From Hemicordylus capensis (taxonomy: Eukaryota; Chordata; Lepidosauria; Squamata; Cordylidae): 64,000 bases of DNA. The position numbers and the translations under genes were made by a program. The notes beneath the pieces were generated by a model, which searched no databases, was not told where the DNA came from, and worked only from the letters and a program-made list of their open reading frames with translations. Numbering within the stretch: position 1 is the first letter of the stretch; the number at the start of each line of letters is the position of its first letter. Below are positions 32,640-43,334 of this stretch, piece after piece. The stretch covers positions 144,208,857 to 144,272,856 of the forward strand of contig NC_069657.1 of NCBI RefSeq assembly GCF_027244095.1. The letters are read 5' to 3'.

Positions 32640-33085
32640 GCTCTAATCTGGTGGTCTGTGTTTTTAAAAATCCTCTTGACTTGATTTTTGAGAGGTTTTC
32701 TCTTATGAAGTCCAACACATCTCTGGGAGGCTCACCTGTCGTGCATGCAGGACAGGGCCTTCTCAGTAATTGCCCCCAGACTTTGGAATACTCTCTCAGT
32801 GGGCACCCACTCTCCAGTCTCCATCAGTTTTTAGAAAGCTAGTAAAATCTTGGCTTTTTACCCAGGCTTTTAAATGAGTGTTTTGTTTGCTGCGTCTTTG
32901 TATTTTATGGTTATATTGTACATATTTTTAAAAACTTTTAATTAGATTTGTATTTTTATATTCAATTTTATTTTTTGTTGTGTAGGTTTAATGATTTTAT
33001 ATTGTGTTAAATGTTTTGTAAACCGCCTTGAGATTATTTTAATGAAAGGCAGTCTAAAAATTTAACAACAAACAAACAAAAATCT
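32640..33085 (+). mobile_element. L2-type LINE 3' end
   Basis: A truncated C-terminal frame (GRAFSVIAPRLWNTLS-like, near 32745-32800, with TTTACCCAGGCTTTTAA after it) is followed by an AT-rich 3' UTR. It ends in AACAAACAAACAAA at 33062-33080. It directly abuts the OR fragment and may have inserted into, or marked the breakpoint of, that gene. Confidence 0.7.
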
Positions 33086-33090
33086 TTTTC

Positions 33091-33339
33091 ACTATTTTGA
33101 GGATCCACTCAGCTGTGGGCAGGCACAAAGCCTTCTCCACTGGCTCATCTCAACTGCTGAATGTCATAATCTATTATGGGAGCTTGGTCTTCATATATCT
33201 TTCACCTGTTGCATCCACAAATGGGGACAAAATGGCTTCTTTGTTCTATGCTGTGGTAATCCCAATGCTACCCCGCCTAATCTGCAGTTTGAGGAATAAA
33301 GAAGTGAAGTGTGCTCTGACTTGGATGATGGGCAAGTAG
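33091..33339 (+). pseudogene. Olfactory receptor pseudogene fragment (TM6-TM7)
   Basis: About 82 codons remain, matching the last quarter of a class [21 protein letters not shown]6, and [15 protein letters not shown], then TM7 and SLRNKEVK with a stop at 33337-33339. All of TM1-TM5 is gone. The end of an L2-type LINE sits exactly where the rest should be. Conserved residues are also lost: KAFSTG replaces KAFSTC, and PMLPRLICS replaces PMLNPLIYS. There is no ATG; the frame begins with TTG. It lies on the plus strand, opposite to the four intact receptors. It is non-functional. Confidence 0.92.
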
Positions 33340-33436
33340 TTGGCCTAATCATATTAACACTTAGCACTGATGTAGAAATTTTGCTAAACAGTCAAAGGGC
33401 TCCACATACTTTGGGGCATTTCAGATGTAACACAAG

Positions 33437-33910
33437 GAGGCTATTCTCATGACCAGTGAAAATCGGAGCAGGAGAGCCTAGCCCGATTTTCGCTGGTCGC
33501 GTAAACCACCGGGCTTGTAGGCAAGCCCAGTGATTTACAAGCGGGTAACCCACTGATTTGCCCCTGCCCTTAAACCGGGTTTGCGGACCAAGAACTCCAC
33601 AAACCTGTTTTTTAAAATCATGTGTTGCTGTGGTGCGGCTCCATGCCGTGGCAACTCACGAGTAGACTCCCGACCCGGAGGCTAAGAATCAGCCTTCCGG
33701 CTGCATGCGCGCACAGGGCATGCTGGAACTTCCGTGTGGCTCCCAAACTCCCAAGCCCCCGTCGGCTCTATGATGGAGCCGGCAGTCGTGTGGGCGGCTG
33801 CTGCAGCCACCCAGGGAGGGCTTACTGATCGTCTGCAGTGAGAACGGGTTTAACCCGCTCTCCCCACGAACCCGATTTGGCTCTTCTCACTTGATTGTGA
33901 GAAGAGCCTC
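33437..33910. mobile_element. MITE family A, copy 2
   Basis: The ends GAGGCTATTCTCATGA and, reversed, TTGTGAGAAGAGCCTC form an imperfect inverted repeat of about 15 bp. Internal blocks match 16995-17496 throughout, so I regard both as full length (474 and 502 bp). No clean target duplication was found. Confidence 0.75.
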
Positions 33911-34112
33911 ACTGTTTCCTGCCATGAGAATGAGCCCAGGCAAACCATGGGTTCACACCTTCCCTTCTCTCCTTATGTCTTCTGATTTTGTAGTTGAGAA
34001 CCATGGCTTTTTAAAACCATGTCTCTGCAACTCATGTGAAACTGGGAATTATCTTTTAACTCTGGCTTCCTAACCAAGTTGTGAAAACAACTACAAACAG
34101 GTTTCACAACCT

Positions 34113-34160
34113 GGTGGTGGTGGTGGTGGTGGTAGTAGTAGTAGTAGTAGTCGTCGTCGC
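34113..34160 (+). repeat. GGT / AGT microsatellite
   Basis: GGT units grade into AGT and then CGT units. Frames over it are artefacts. Confidence 0.9.
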
Positions 34161-34164
34161 AGCA

Positions 34165-35390
34165 TCAGCATCAGGAGCAGCAGTCGTAATAGTAGGCGAT
34201 AAAATCCTGGTTTGCTTGAAACAAAATTTGAATTGCCTTTGCAAGGATTTTGATTTTGTGTTTTGAGAGCAGAGTACACACAGCAATGACAGTATCCTGT
34301 AAATAAGTTCATGTGGATTGCATTCTTCTGGCCATTTCCAGGAGTAGGCTGCTTAATAGCATGTTGGTATATTATTATTAATTATTAATTATTATTATCA
34401 TTTATTCAGAAATAATTGACTTCATAAATTCTTGGTTAATATCTGAACACATGTACCCGTTATTGTACATACAGAATACTGCGGAGTACAGTGCATTATT
34501 TACATTTGTGAAGCTACTCATTTGGCTGATTTTAAGGCCTTGATCCATTTTGATAGGCCTGATCATTTTCACAGTGCCTTTTAAGTTTTCATTTTCTTGC
34601 AAATTCCTAATTAGCCCCAAAGGAACTTGTTTACAAGAGGAGAAAAAAGTTCTTGGCAAGTTGGTCTCATGGCACTCTTGCACTTAACTAGACCCAAGAC
34701 AGATTGTTAAGTTAGAAGTGAACAGACTTAACAGTCAGAGAAAGCTTTGTTTTCTTTGCGGGGGGCGGGGGCATGGCATAACAATACCAAATTAGTTGTT
34801 TGCATTATTAGAACTCCCGTATACTGGTGAATTTAATCACTTCATTTACAGGGTTAGCGTCTAGAAAGAGGTCTCTTGGGATCTTGAGTGGTGCTGAGCA
34901 GCAAGACTTCTAGTCTTTTTATCATCTGAATTATATTTCCAAGTCTATAGAACTGTTGATATGTACAAATGAGCCAGGCTCCACTGAGTTCCTGAAAATA
35001 TGGTGTTTTTAAATCAAACTCAGACAACAATAGTGGGGCTTTTTCAGTGCATGATTATATAACAGAGATATTGCTTCCTGCTGTTTTTGTAACTCTGGTA
35101 AACCCCACCCTCCAACATTTCAGTGATTAAAATAAGGATATGCCTGTGCATGTGTCGAGGCATGGCCAAGCAACCTGAGTGGTGTGGTGTACAAGTGGAT
35201 AGGAAGCATGCCCCTTAGTTGTGACGTGAATCTGGTTTTCTCTTGGCTTCTCTGTTTGAATGACTGTTGTGCATTCCAGTGAATCAAATGCTAAATTAGA
35301 TGTCAGTGAATCAAATGCTAAATTAGATGTCAGTCTTGTCTTCTCCCAAATCCATGCTTTTGGTAAGCTGACTGCCCTTTAATCATTTTT
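34165..35390. other. Unassigned intergenic sequence
   Basis: No gene or clear element was recognised. An ATTATTA run lies near 34370-34400. At 35277-35330 the words GTGAATCAAATGCTAAATTA and GATGTCA are tandemly repeated twice, with a unit of about 28 bp. Confidence 0.4.
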
Positions 35391-35395
35391 AAGTG

Positions 35396-35490
35396 TCATA
35401 TTATTTATTATTTCTCTGTGTAAACCGCCCTAAGCCATTTTTGGAAGGGTGGTATAGAAATCGAATAAAATAAACTAACTAAATAAAATA
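35396..35490 (+). mobile_element. LINE/SINE 3' tail
   Basis: TTATTTCTCTGTGTAAACCG, CCCTAAGCCATTTTTGG and GGTGGTATAGAAATCGAATA, with an ATAAA/AACT-rich tail. Only the end of the family is present. Confidence 0.75.
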
Positions 35491-35923
35491 TTACTCCTTT
35501 TTGTCCATTTTATTAATGAGCAAAAAACTGAAAAAGTAATCTGGACAGAGAACTTTGTGGTGTCAGTGGCACCTGCAATATATGTGTTTGTCCCTTAAGA
35601 AACACAACTGAAGGGAGGAACACTCTCTGTTGTATCCAGTTGGAGCTGGTTGCTCAGGTTGCTAAAGCGGCACTAGAGTGAGTTAACTGAAGCTGCATTA
35701 TAGTCACTAATTAATGTTATGGTGAATATAATTTGTATTTCTTCCTTTCTTCAGAACAATACAGCACCAACCAATCAGTGCTGTCCACAAGCAGCTTCTG
35801 TCGCAAACTTGTAATACTAATTTTTCAGAGCTTCATTCTGCAGAGGAATAGTTATGTTTCAACTGAACATAGAAAGGGTTCTTCCAAATCTTCTACACTG
35901 CTGTGTTCCAGGCATGTGGAATC

Positions 35924-36242
35924 TAGGGGTGTGCATGAACAGTTTGTTGTGAACTGATTCGCCTCCAACCAGGGCCAGTTCGGAGGTTTGATTGCTGACC
36001 AAAATCAGTTCAGGTGAACTGGTTCTCAACAGTAAGGGGCAGCTGGGCTTGGTTCGGGCCTCTGTGCATGCTCACTGGATTCCCCTTTACAAGTATATTG
36101 GCCACCCAAACCGCTGAACCAATTAAATCAAATGGACCAGACCGCCTGGTCAGTTTGGCTGAACCTGTTTGGAGCAACATGGTTCGGTTGGAATTGATTC
36201 GAATTTGAACTGAACCACATTTTTTGTTTATGCACATCCCTA
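35924..36242. mobile_element. hAT-type MITE with TAGGG(G/A)TGTGCAT ends
   Basis: It starts TAGGGGTGTGCATGAAC and ends, reversed, TAGGGATGTGCATAAAC. The flanks GTGGAATC (35916-35923) and GCAGAATC (36243-36250) are an 8-bp target duplication with two mismatches. It is 319 bp, rich in GGTTCG/GAACTG words, and non-coding. The ends are like those of the large element at 38405-41186, which could be an autonomous relative. Confidence 0.85.
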
Positions 36243-36504
36243 GCAGAATCTGCACTTTCGCTTTCTTCAGAACAAGGGATCTTCCTCTGAAAAAAGGGCC
36301 AGATTCAGATGTAACATGATACCAGAGTCAAATGAGGCGGAGGTTGGAACTCTATTATGTGCAAATGCATGCAATTGTGGTTTCAAGTCGAAAGCAACCT
36401 GTAGTTTGCTTTGCCAAACTTTGGTTTGAACCTTCAGTTTGCTCTAAGGTTCTCCTCTGAAAGCAGGACACTGAAGTGTTATGCCCAAATGTGGACAGCA
36501 CCGC

Positions 36505-36546
<42 letters not shown>
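36505..36546 (+). repeat. CAT microsatellite
   Basis: About 14 CAT units. Poly-Met and poly-Ile frames here are artefacts. Confidence 0.95.
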
Positions 36547-36549
36547 GCT

Positions 36550-38190
36550 TATATATTGCCCAAACTTTACCTCTGGGGGGTTAATAATTGTGATTAAGTG
36601 CAGTTTTTGGAACTGCAATCATAGAGATGGTGATGCAGAACCACCTGGGATCATGCCCCCTCCATGCCTGTGGTGCTTCTCCCTGGCTGCCTCTCTGAGC
36701 ACTTCTCCCACCCCTCCTGTCTCCGATCCAACAAAGCAGTTGCCCAGCAACAGGTACGCTGCCCTGTCCCATCCCAAGATTGTCAGCATGTCAAGCAGCA
36801 AAGTCACATAGGGGCATTCCCTCTCCACATTTTCTCCCTTGCTCTCCCCTCCTGGCAAGTAGGAGAGAAAGGTGATGGAATGGCAAGACAGGCACCAAGT
36901 GCTTTGCTCCATGAGAATGAAGCTACAATGATTTTTATTTATTTATTAAGAGATTTACTATACTGCCCAATCCACAGACTCAGCTGGATGATGATGTATG
37001 TTCACAAGTACTTGCACTCAAGGTTGTAACATAAGCAGCAGGGACACCCCATCAGAGTGCTGGAACGGGAACATATGTTAGGATGGGGATACCCAGGGTC
37101 ATGATTAAAAGGCAGCCCCAAGGGATTCTTGAACAGCCAATTTCTATTTGAACAAATAAGTTGTGGAAGGGAGGCTCAGCTTCTTCCTCTTGGGAGTACC
37201 TGTGTGGTCCCTAGTCTTATTCATGAGAAGGGCTGGGCAGCAAAAACAATATTGCCAACACTGTGTGGGGAGGTTCCTCATGTGTGATGACGATGGATGC
37301 TGATCCTGAGTGAACAGCTCACTCTTGAGAGTGTAAGGCCACTCCGTCACAATTCATGAGAAGAACTGTCAGAGGTGTTGGGCAGAATCATGAATAATGT
37401 GTTATGACAAAACAACCCCTTCTTCCATGGATCACTCTCTCACGAGAGTGTCAGGCCGGATGGCAGATGCTGCCCAGCTAGGTTGCTCTATACAAGGTAG
37501 CAGTGGGGACGGGTACCATGCCAACCGCTCTCCCTTTCTTAGCAACCACTGCTGAGAAGCTGTCAAAGTGTGCCCTCTGCCAGCCTGTCTACTTGGACAT
37601 GTCCACCCTTGCGTGTGCCCCCAAATGGTGACTTTGCTCTCCTGTAGTTTCTGGAAATCAGGGTTCCCCTCTCCCTCAATTTCCCATGGTGGCAGATCTG
37701 CCTACAGAGCAACGCCGGCCCAAACCCAGGAATTCTGAATAGTAGTATAGATCCGTACTCGCACCTGGTGTTCCCCTGTCCACACACACAACTAGGCTCT
37801 ATCACAGAGTGTCACAATCCCCTTCTGGCCCGTGCAAGGCTTCCCAGGGGAGGAGGGGGTTGTGGTGCAAAAGTTCTATCACTAACCAGAGAGAGTGGGG
37901 GTCCTACGCAAGCGGTGACCCCTTTGTTAGGTCAGCTCAACCCATTAGTGTGCAGTCTGACAGAAGACTGAAGGGGTTCTACCCTATGGTCCTTCCCAGT
38001 AGACTGGCCATCTCATGAGAGTACTAGTTCATTGGCAGCAAGCTACCAGGGAGCAGGAGTGTGGTTTGGTCTGCATGGACTGCTTTGCTAGGGTGAACCC
38101 TCACAAGAGCATCCTAGGTCATGGTGGGACAGATCACTCAGGATCCTTTGCCCTCCCTCATATACAAATCCACTCCTAGGAAGTCATTGT
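36550..38190. other. Unassigned stretch with scattered CTC-GAGAG palindromes
   Basis: No gene was recognised. Short palindromic words recur: TTCATGAGAA near 37213 and 37350, ACTCTTGAGAGT near 37321, CTCTCACGAGAG near 37439, TCTCATGAGA near 38011. The moderately GC-rich composition from 37340 to 38120 suggests an old, unidentified element. A short LINE-tail-like piece lies near 36930-36990. Confidence 0.35.
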
Positions 38191-38194
38191 GTTA

Positions 38195-38350
38195 TATGAA
38201 TATGATGCATATTTATATACTGCTTTTCAACAAAAAATCCCAAAGTGGTTTACATAGATATAAACAAATTAATAAATATACTCCTTGTCCCCAGAGGGCT
38301 CACAAACTAAACCAGAAACATAAGATAGACACCAGCAACAGCCACTGGAA
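38195..38350 (-). mobile_element. LINE-tail repeat, outer layer of a nest (part 1)
   Basis: The reverse of the family at 23960-24170, ending at AGACACCAGCAACAGCCACT. It resumes at 41465 after the SINE, with GATGCTGTGCTGGGGATGG. The SINE is therefore inserted into this repeat. Confidence 0.8.
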
Positions 38351-38352
38351 GG

Positions 38353-38404
38353 ATAGGAACATAGGAAGCTGCCATATACTGAGTCAGACCATTGGTCTAT
38401 CTAG
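38353..38404 (-). mobile_element. SINE, middle layer of a nest (part 1)
   Basis: TAGGAACATAGGAAGCTGCC and ACTGAGTCAGACCATTGGTC are the 3' end, on the minus strand, of the tRNA-like squamate SINE seen whole at 48010-48318. The sequence stops at CTATCTAG and resumes with the same eight bases at 41187. Confidence 0.9.
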
Positions 38405-38579
38405 TAGGGATGTGCACAAATTGATTTTTTGATTCAATTTGTACCCGAATTGAATCACCCCCAGTTTGTTTTGGGTCAGAATCTGTCCCCCGAATCACCC
38501 AAGATTTGAGTTCTACCCAAATTTTCCGAATCTGAATATTTGGATAAGAAAAATATTTGGATAAGAAAAATGGTCCCAG

Positions 38580-39090
38580 GGCCAAAAGAGTGGGGTGGGT
38601 GGTAATGCCCAATGGGTGGAAGCTACCACCCAAATTTCAAAGAAATTGGGCAAAGGGGTGATTTTAAAAGAATTTTTGAAGTTGGCACATCTTTAAGCTT
38701 TCCCCCATAGGGAATAATGGATATTTCAGTAGCCTTCATTATAATTCCCCGGGGGGGGGGGGAAGCAGTGTGACTCAGAGTGGATTGTGGTGGGTGGGAG
38801 TGCCCAATGGATGCAAGGAAGCTGACACCCAGATTTCAAAGGAATTGGGCAAAGGGGTGATTTTTAAAAGATTTTTGAAGTTGCCATGTCTTTGAGGCAG
38901 ATTCAGGGCAGAAAAGGGGTTTTGGGGGCAGAAGAGTGGGTCAGGTGGTAGTGCCCTGATGGGTACCTGCTACCACCCAGATTTCAAAGGAATTGGTGAA
39001 AGGGGTAATTTTTAAAAATGAATTTCTGAAGTTTGTATGTCTTTAAGCTTTCCCACATAGGGAATAATGGAGATTTCAGCAGCCCCATAA
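38580..39090 (+). repeat. Three imperfect tandem units of about 160-170 bp
   Basis: Each unit carries GGTGG(T/G)A(A/G)TGCCC, TACCACCCA(A/G)ATTTCAAA, GAATTGGGCAAAGGGGTGAT or close variants, and TTTTTGAAGTTG. The first and third also share CTTTAAGCTTTCCC and CATAGGGAATAATGG. Units start at about 38580, 38765 and 38925. Confidence 0.75.
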
Positions 39091-39215
39091 TTCTACTTGT
39101 GGGCACCAGGGTGGCCCAGAGTGTGGTGTGGTGTAGTGCACATAGGGTGTCAACCCACCCCCAAAACCACAAGCCCATGGGAAACTGGATTTTGTTATTT
39201 TCAATGTCTGATGTG

Positions 39216-39578
39216 TTAGATTCTCTGGTAGGAAATGAGAGAATCGTTCCTTGCCTGGTCATTGAGGGCCACCTCCAGCTCTAGCAGGCGCTGGAACAAG
39301 AGGAAGGTGGAGTTCCACCGGGTATCTACATCCATGGGGATGAGATGTTGTGGAAGCCCATGGACATGCTGCCACTCGAGAAGCAGGCACCTGGACTTCT
39401 CACTCCAGTGAAAGTGGGCTGCAATCTTGCGGGACTTTTCCACAAGCACAGCCGTGGCAGTAACAGCACCTACCATGGGGCGGCCATGTTCCCTGGACGC
39501 CTTTGCCTCCTTGAGGCCAAGGGTGTCCCTAACAGTCAGGTGGAGTGTGTGCGCGCCATGCAGCGGATGTTCACACAC
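39216..39578 (-). pseudogene. hAT transposase fragment
   Basis: A 120-residue open piece of a hAT transposase RNase H-fold region. It contains a His/Leu block (HGAHTLHLTVRDTL, near residues 7-20) and the family signature DTRWNSTFLLFQRLLELE (near 84-101). In hAT proteins the TRWNST word follows the insertion domain. The N-terminal BED finger, the second catalytic Asp region and the C-terminal dimerisation domain are absent. It lies inside the 38405-41186 element, so it is the element's own remnant and not a domesticated host gene. Confidence 0.85.
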
Positions 39579-41186
39579 AGAACATCCGGTGCTGGTCTGT
39601 ATATCTTCAGGCTTTTGGTGCTTGGAGGCCAGTTAGTTTTTTCCTCAAGGAGCTGTAGGAGGGAATGCTGCCTCCATAATGACTTGCATACATAGAGCTA
39701 CAGTTTTTCAGGTTCATGCAGGAGGAATTATTTGGCATGTACTGTCTTGTGATTAAGGGGGAGGACTATGTGTGATTTATTATGGTCATTTATTTAAGAA
39801 GCCCATTTAAAAGATTAGCAAATGCACATCTTATCTCCACAGAATGGCAGATTTCTCTGAAGATGGAGGAACTCCGAAATGGGCTCAAGAATCCCGGGTT
39901 AGCCTATCAGGATTCTAGGATTCTTTTTGTCATTTAAGACTCTGGTTCCAGTACATGAACATTTTCTATATGCATGTGAATGTTTTTTCAGTACATGAAT
40001 GTTTTTCAACAGAATTTGTATGACATTTGATGTTGACATTTGTCTATTCTACTGATATGAATGGTTTCTTTACATATGTATGTTTGTGTACAGAACTTGT
40101 ATGACACTTGTCATAGACAATTGTTTATATCACTGTTGTTAATATAGTACCCTTGCTCATTAGAGAGTTGATACATGCATTTTGTCTATGGGCATAATTT
40201 CACATTAGCATCACACAGGTCCCAAGGTACAGTCCAGCTCATGCTTTTTGGTTTTCCCTTATTTATCAGTGTGCATGGTTTCCTTTTGGTTTTTTCAACA
40301 GATTTAAAAGCAGCAACCACCACAAAAGCAAAAAAGGTGGGGGGAAGTGGGGACTGGGTTAGGGAAATGGGCCAGAGAGAGGCCTCAGGCCAAAGAGCCT
40401 GAACCCCCTTGGCCGAGAGGAGAGGAGAGGAGAGAGACACTAACTCACTCACTTGGGGGGGGGGAGCAGCAGAACACACACACACACAGTCACACAGGGG
40501 GGAAAAGTTTAAAGCAGGGGAGAGAATTGGGAGCTCGCACAGACAGCAGGCACAGTCAGGCAGTGATTCTCTCAGCAGCAGGAAGGGGGTGGAAAAAGAA
40601 TTCTCTTTTCTTTTCTATTCCTGAATCAGCAGCATGGACAAAAAAGCAACGCAGCAGAGAATCCACGCCAGGCTGTCACGCAGCAGAGGCAGGCAGGCAG
40701 GCTGGGTGGGTGGCAAGGCAGGCTGGGCTCTGGCTGGCAAGGCAATAGGCAAAGCAAAGCTCCTCTGGCTCTCTCTCTCTTCTCCCACGAGGCAGAAAGG
40801 TGGCTGCTGCCTCTTTAAATCTATTCAAAAATCCCTCCTTGAACTCCCCCCACCCTCGCCCCTTCTTCGACCCTTCCCCTGGCCAATGCGGGGTCAGTCA
40901 GCAGTGGCAAGGGCAAAAAGAGCCAATCTGGAAGCAGGAGGGAATCGTCAGCAAATCAGTCCATGCTTTCATTCACCAATCTGAAGCTTGGAAGGGCGGG
41001 AAAATCAAAACAACGTCAAAGCACAAAATGGAGACTGCACTGAGATCACAAAAAAATGGAGGTCCAAAACAACAAAACACTTGGTTCAAAAATTTGGGCA
41101 ATTTGTTTTGGACCTGAATCTGGCTGGACTAGCAGAAGGGTGATTTGTTTTGTATACAAATCGACCGAATTGTTTTGCTCATCCTA

Positions 41187-41460
41187 CTATCTAGCTCAAT
41201 ATTGTCTGCACAGACTGGTAGCAGCATCTCCAACGTTGCAGGCAGAAGTCTCTCTCAGCCTTATCTTGGAGATGCTAGGGAGGGAAGTTGAAACCTTCTG
41301 CTCTTCCCAGAGTGGCTCCATCCTCTGAGGGGAATATCTTGCAGTGCTCACACATCAAGTCTCTCATTCAAATGCAACCAGTGTGGACCCTGCTTAGCTA
41401 AGGGGACAAGTCATGCTTGCTACCACAAGACCAGCTCTCCTCTCTTAGACCAGCTCTTCT
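41187..41460 (-). mobile_element. SINE, middle layer of a nest (part 2)
   Basis: Continues from CTATCTAGCTCAATATTGTC to the head CATGCTTGCTACCACAAGAC and CAGCTCTCCTCTC. Together with 38353-38404 it makes a full SINE of about 320 bp. Confidence 0.9.
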
Positions 41461-41464
41461 GTGT

Positions 41465-41560
41465 GCTGGGGATGCTGTGCTGGGGATGGATAGGGTCAGT
41501 TGTTCTCCCCCTACTAAATAAAGAGAATCACAACTTTACAAAGGTGCCTCTTTGTTCAGT
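41465..41560 (-). mobile_element. LINE-tail repeat, outer layer of a nest (part 2)
   Basis: GATGCTGTGCTGGGGATGGA, AGGGTCAGTTGTTCTCCCCC and TACTAAATAAAGAGAATCAC continue the repeat interrupted at 38350. Confidence 0.8.
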
Positions 41561-41715
41561 TATCAGGATCATGTTCCTTTCCCTTTCTTGAACAACAATG
41601 AAATAGAGCCCCCACCGATCTACCCCCAACCCCCCAATCATGTTTGTGCAGGACAGTTTTGTTGCGGGGCTCCTAGGAGGGCAGCAGTGCTATCGCTGTC
41701 AGAGCTAGTCTTGTG

Positions 41716-42025
41716 GGAGGAGAGCTGGTCTTGTGGTAGCAAGCATGAATTGTCTCCTTTGCTAAGCAGGGCCTACCCTGGTTGCATTTGAATAGGAGAC
41801 TAGAAGTGTGAGCACTGTGAGGTATTTCCCCTTGGGGATGGGGCCACTCTGGGAAGAGCAACGGAATGCTTGCATGCAGAAGGTTCCAAGATCCCTCCTT
41901 GGCATATCCAAGATAGGGCTTAAAGAGACTTCTGCCTGCAACCTTGGAGAAGCCGCCACCAGTCTGGGTATACGATATTGAGATAGATGTACCAGTGGTC
42001 TGACTTGGTATAAGCCAGCTTCCAG
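41716..42025 (+). mobile_element. tRNA-like squamate SINE, full copy
   Basis: The head GAGAGCTGGTCTTGTGGTAG is followed by CAAGCATGAATTG, a middle with GGGATGGGGCCACTCTGGGA, and the end GTGGTCTGACTTGGTATAAG. The head has a box-A-like word and is probably tRNA-derived. It is diverged from the other copies. Confidence 0.85.
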
Positions 42026-42514
42026 TGTTGGCAGGGCATAGCATTTAAAGGGATTTAAATGCTCTTTCCATGCCGAGGGCAGATGGACAGTTCTGAAAAG
42101 GCACGATCGCGCTTGGCACACACCCCTTTAAGATCACAGCTAATGGCAGCTGCGCTGGTGACATGCTGATGCCTTGCCCACAGTCTAGTTGCTGGGATCA
42201 GACTTGGTAGACCAGGAAGAGAGAGGTGCTCCCCTTTCCTGAAACTGGAGGTTGCTGGACTGTGGTTGGATGAATGTCTGCAATGCAACTTACGGTTTGA
42301 AATTGAAACTGTGGGTTCATCAGCCTCCAGCTTCTTGTTACGTGTGAATGCAGCCAAGGAGTCCTTGCCTGGAGGAACCTGCTGAGTAAGGAACCTTTCT
42401 TAAGTAAAGAAGTAATAAGGAAGTACTGGAGGAAAGGAAACAGGATGCCACCCATGTTGTCTGTCTTCTCCCATAGGCTGCCCTTCCTGGTTAAAAAACC
42501 CATCCTGTTCAGAT

Positions 42515-42722
42515 TTATTTATTTTCATATTTATATCCCACTCTTCCTCCAAGGAGCCAAGATTAGTGTACATAGTTATATTTATCCTCACAACCACCCT
42601 GTTAGATAGATTAGGCTGAGAGATAAATGATTGGCCCAGAGTCACCCAGCAAGTTTCATGGTAGTACAGGGTTTGAACTCAGGTCTCCCTGTTCCTAGAT
42701 CCAACACTCTAACTTTTCAAGG
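42515..42722 (-). mobile_element. MIR-like CORE SINE
   Basis: GGCCCAGAGTCACCCAGCAA, GGTTTGAACTCAGGTCTCCC and CCAACACTCTAAC follow the MIR/CORE-SINE pattern, with CCCACTCTTCCTCCAAGGAG on the tail side. A partial copy of the same type is at 49965-50080. Confidence 0.65.
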
Positions 42723-42774
42723 TGAAACTATGTTTAAAGGCAATTTGGAAGCTGAAATTGGTGCAAAAACAAAG

Positions 42775-43330
42775 CCAGAATGTTGTTGGGAGCAACTGGT
42801 CAGTTGGAACAGCTTACATCTATTGAGCTCCAATTCTGTTGGCTTCCAATATATTTCCAGGCTCAGTTTAAAGGGCTGACATTAGCCTTTAAAAGCCTTA
42901 GTGGTCTGGGACCTGGTTATCTTAAACCACCTTCTCTTGTACGAATCTGCCCAGCCCTTAAAATCAGCAAGCTAGGGAGGCCTTGCTCTCTTGTCTACTG
43001 CTAACAAAAATCCAGCTGGTGGCTAGAGGCAGAGCCTTTTCAGTGGTTGCACCACACCTCTGAAACTCTCTCCCTAGAGAGGTTAGATCGGCTTCTTCTA
43101 TCTCCATTTTGCTCAATGTAGATTGAAGAGCTTCCTGTTTTGGAAAGCTAATTGTGTCTGCAGACTTCATTTTATATGAGAACCAATTTTTATATTGGTT
43201 TTCATCACTTTCTTAATGTGTTTATATTCTTTTAAATTGTTCTAGCCTGCTATTTTAACCTCATGACTTTTGTAAGCTGCTTTGTCATTTTTTAAAATGG
43301 AAAGCAAGATTTAAACATAAATACATTCAT
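42775..43330 (+). mobile_element. L2-clade LINE 3' fragment
   Basis: The frame reads LTLAFKSLSGLGPGYL (near 42865-42930), the diagnostic L2 C-terminal block. It continues with a GRAFSVVAPHL-like region and a 3' UTR to about 43330. It is 5' truncated and broken. Confidence 0.8.
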
Positions 43331-43334
43331 TTAA

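Larger units (their letters stand above)
38405..41186 (-). mobile_element. hAT DNA transposon with transposase remnant, inserted in a SINE
   Basis: The element starts TAGGGATGTGCACAAATTG and ends, reversed, TAGGATGAGCAAAACAATT. Perfect 8-bp target duplications CTATCTAG flank it (38397-38404, 41187-41194), and the flanking SINE reads through when they are joined. That identifies it firmly as a hAT-superfamily insertion of 2782 bp. The minus-strand frame at 39216-39578 is a transposase piece; the rest is non-coding. It also has three imperfect tandem units at 38580-39090. It cannot be autonomous, since most of the transposase is missing. Confidence 0.92.

Noticed and set aside
36355-36618. Poly-Met/poly-Ile frames
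   Set aside because: Products of the CAT microsatellite.
39216-39578. A domesticated hAT (ZBED-like) host gene
   Set aside because: It lies inside an element with intact hAT target duplications and covers only a fragment of the transposase.
41716-41790. Possible tRNA gene at a SINE head
   Set aside because: Only a box-A-like word with no cloverleaf; repeated in several SINE copies.
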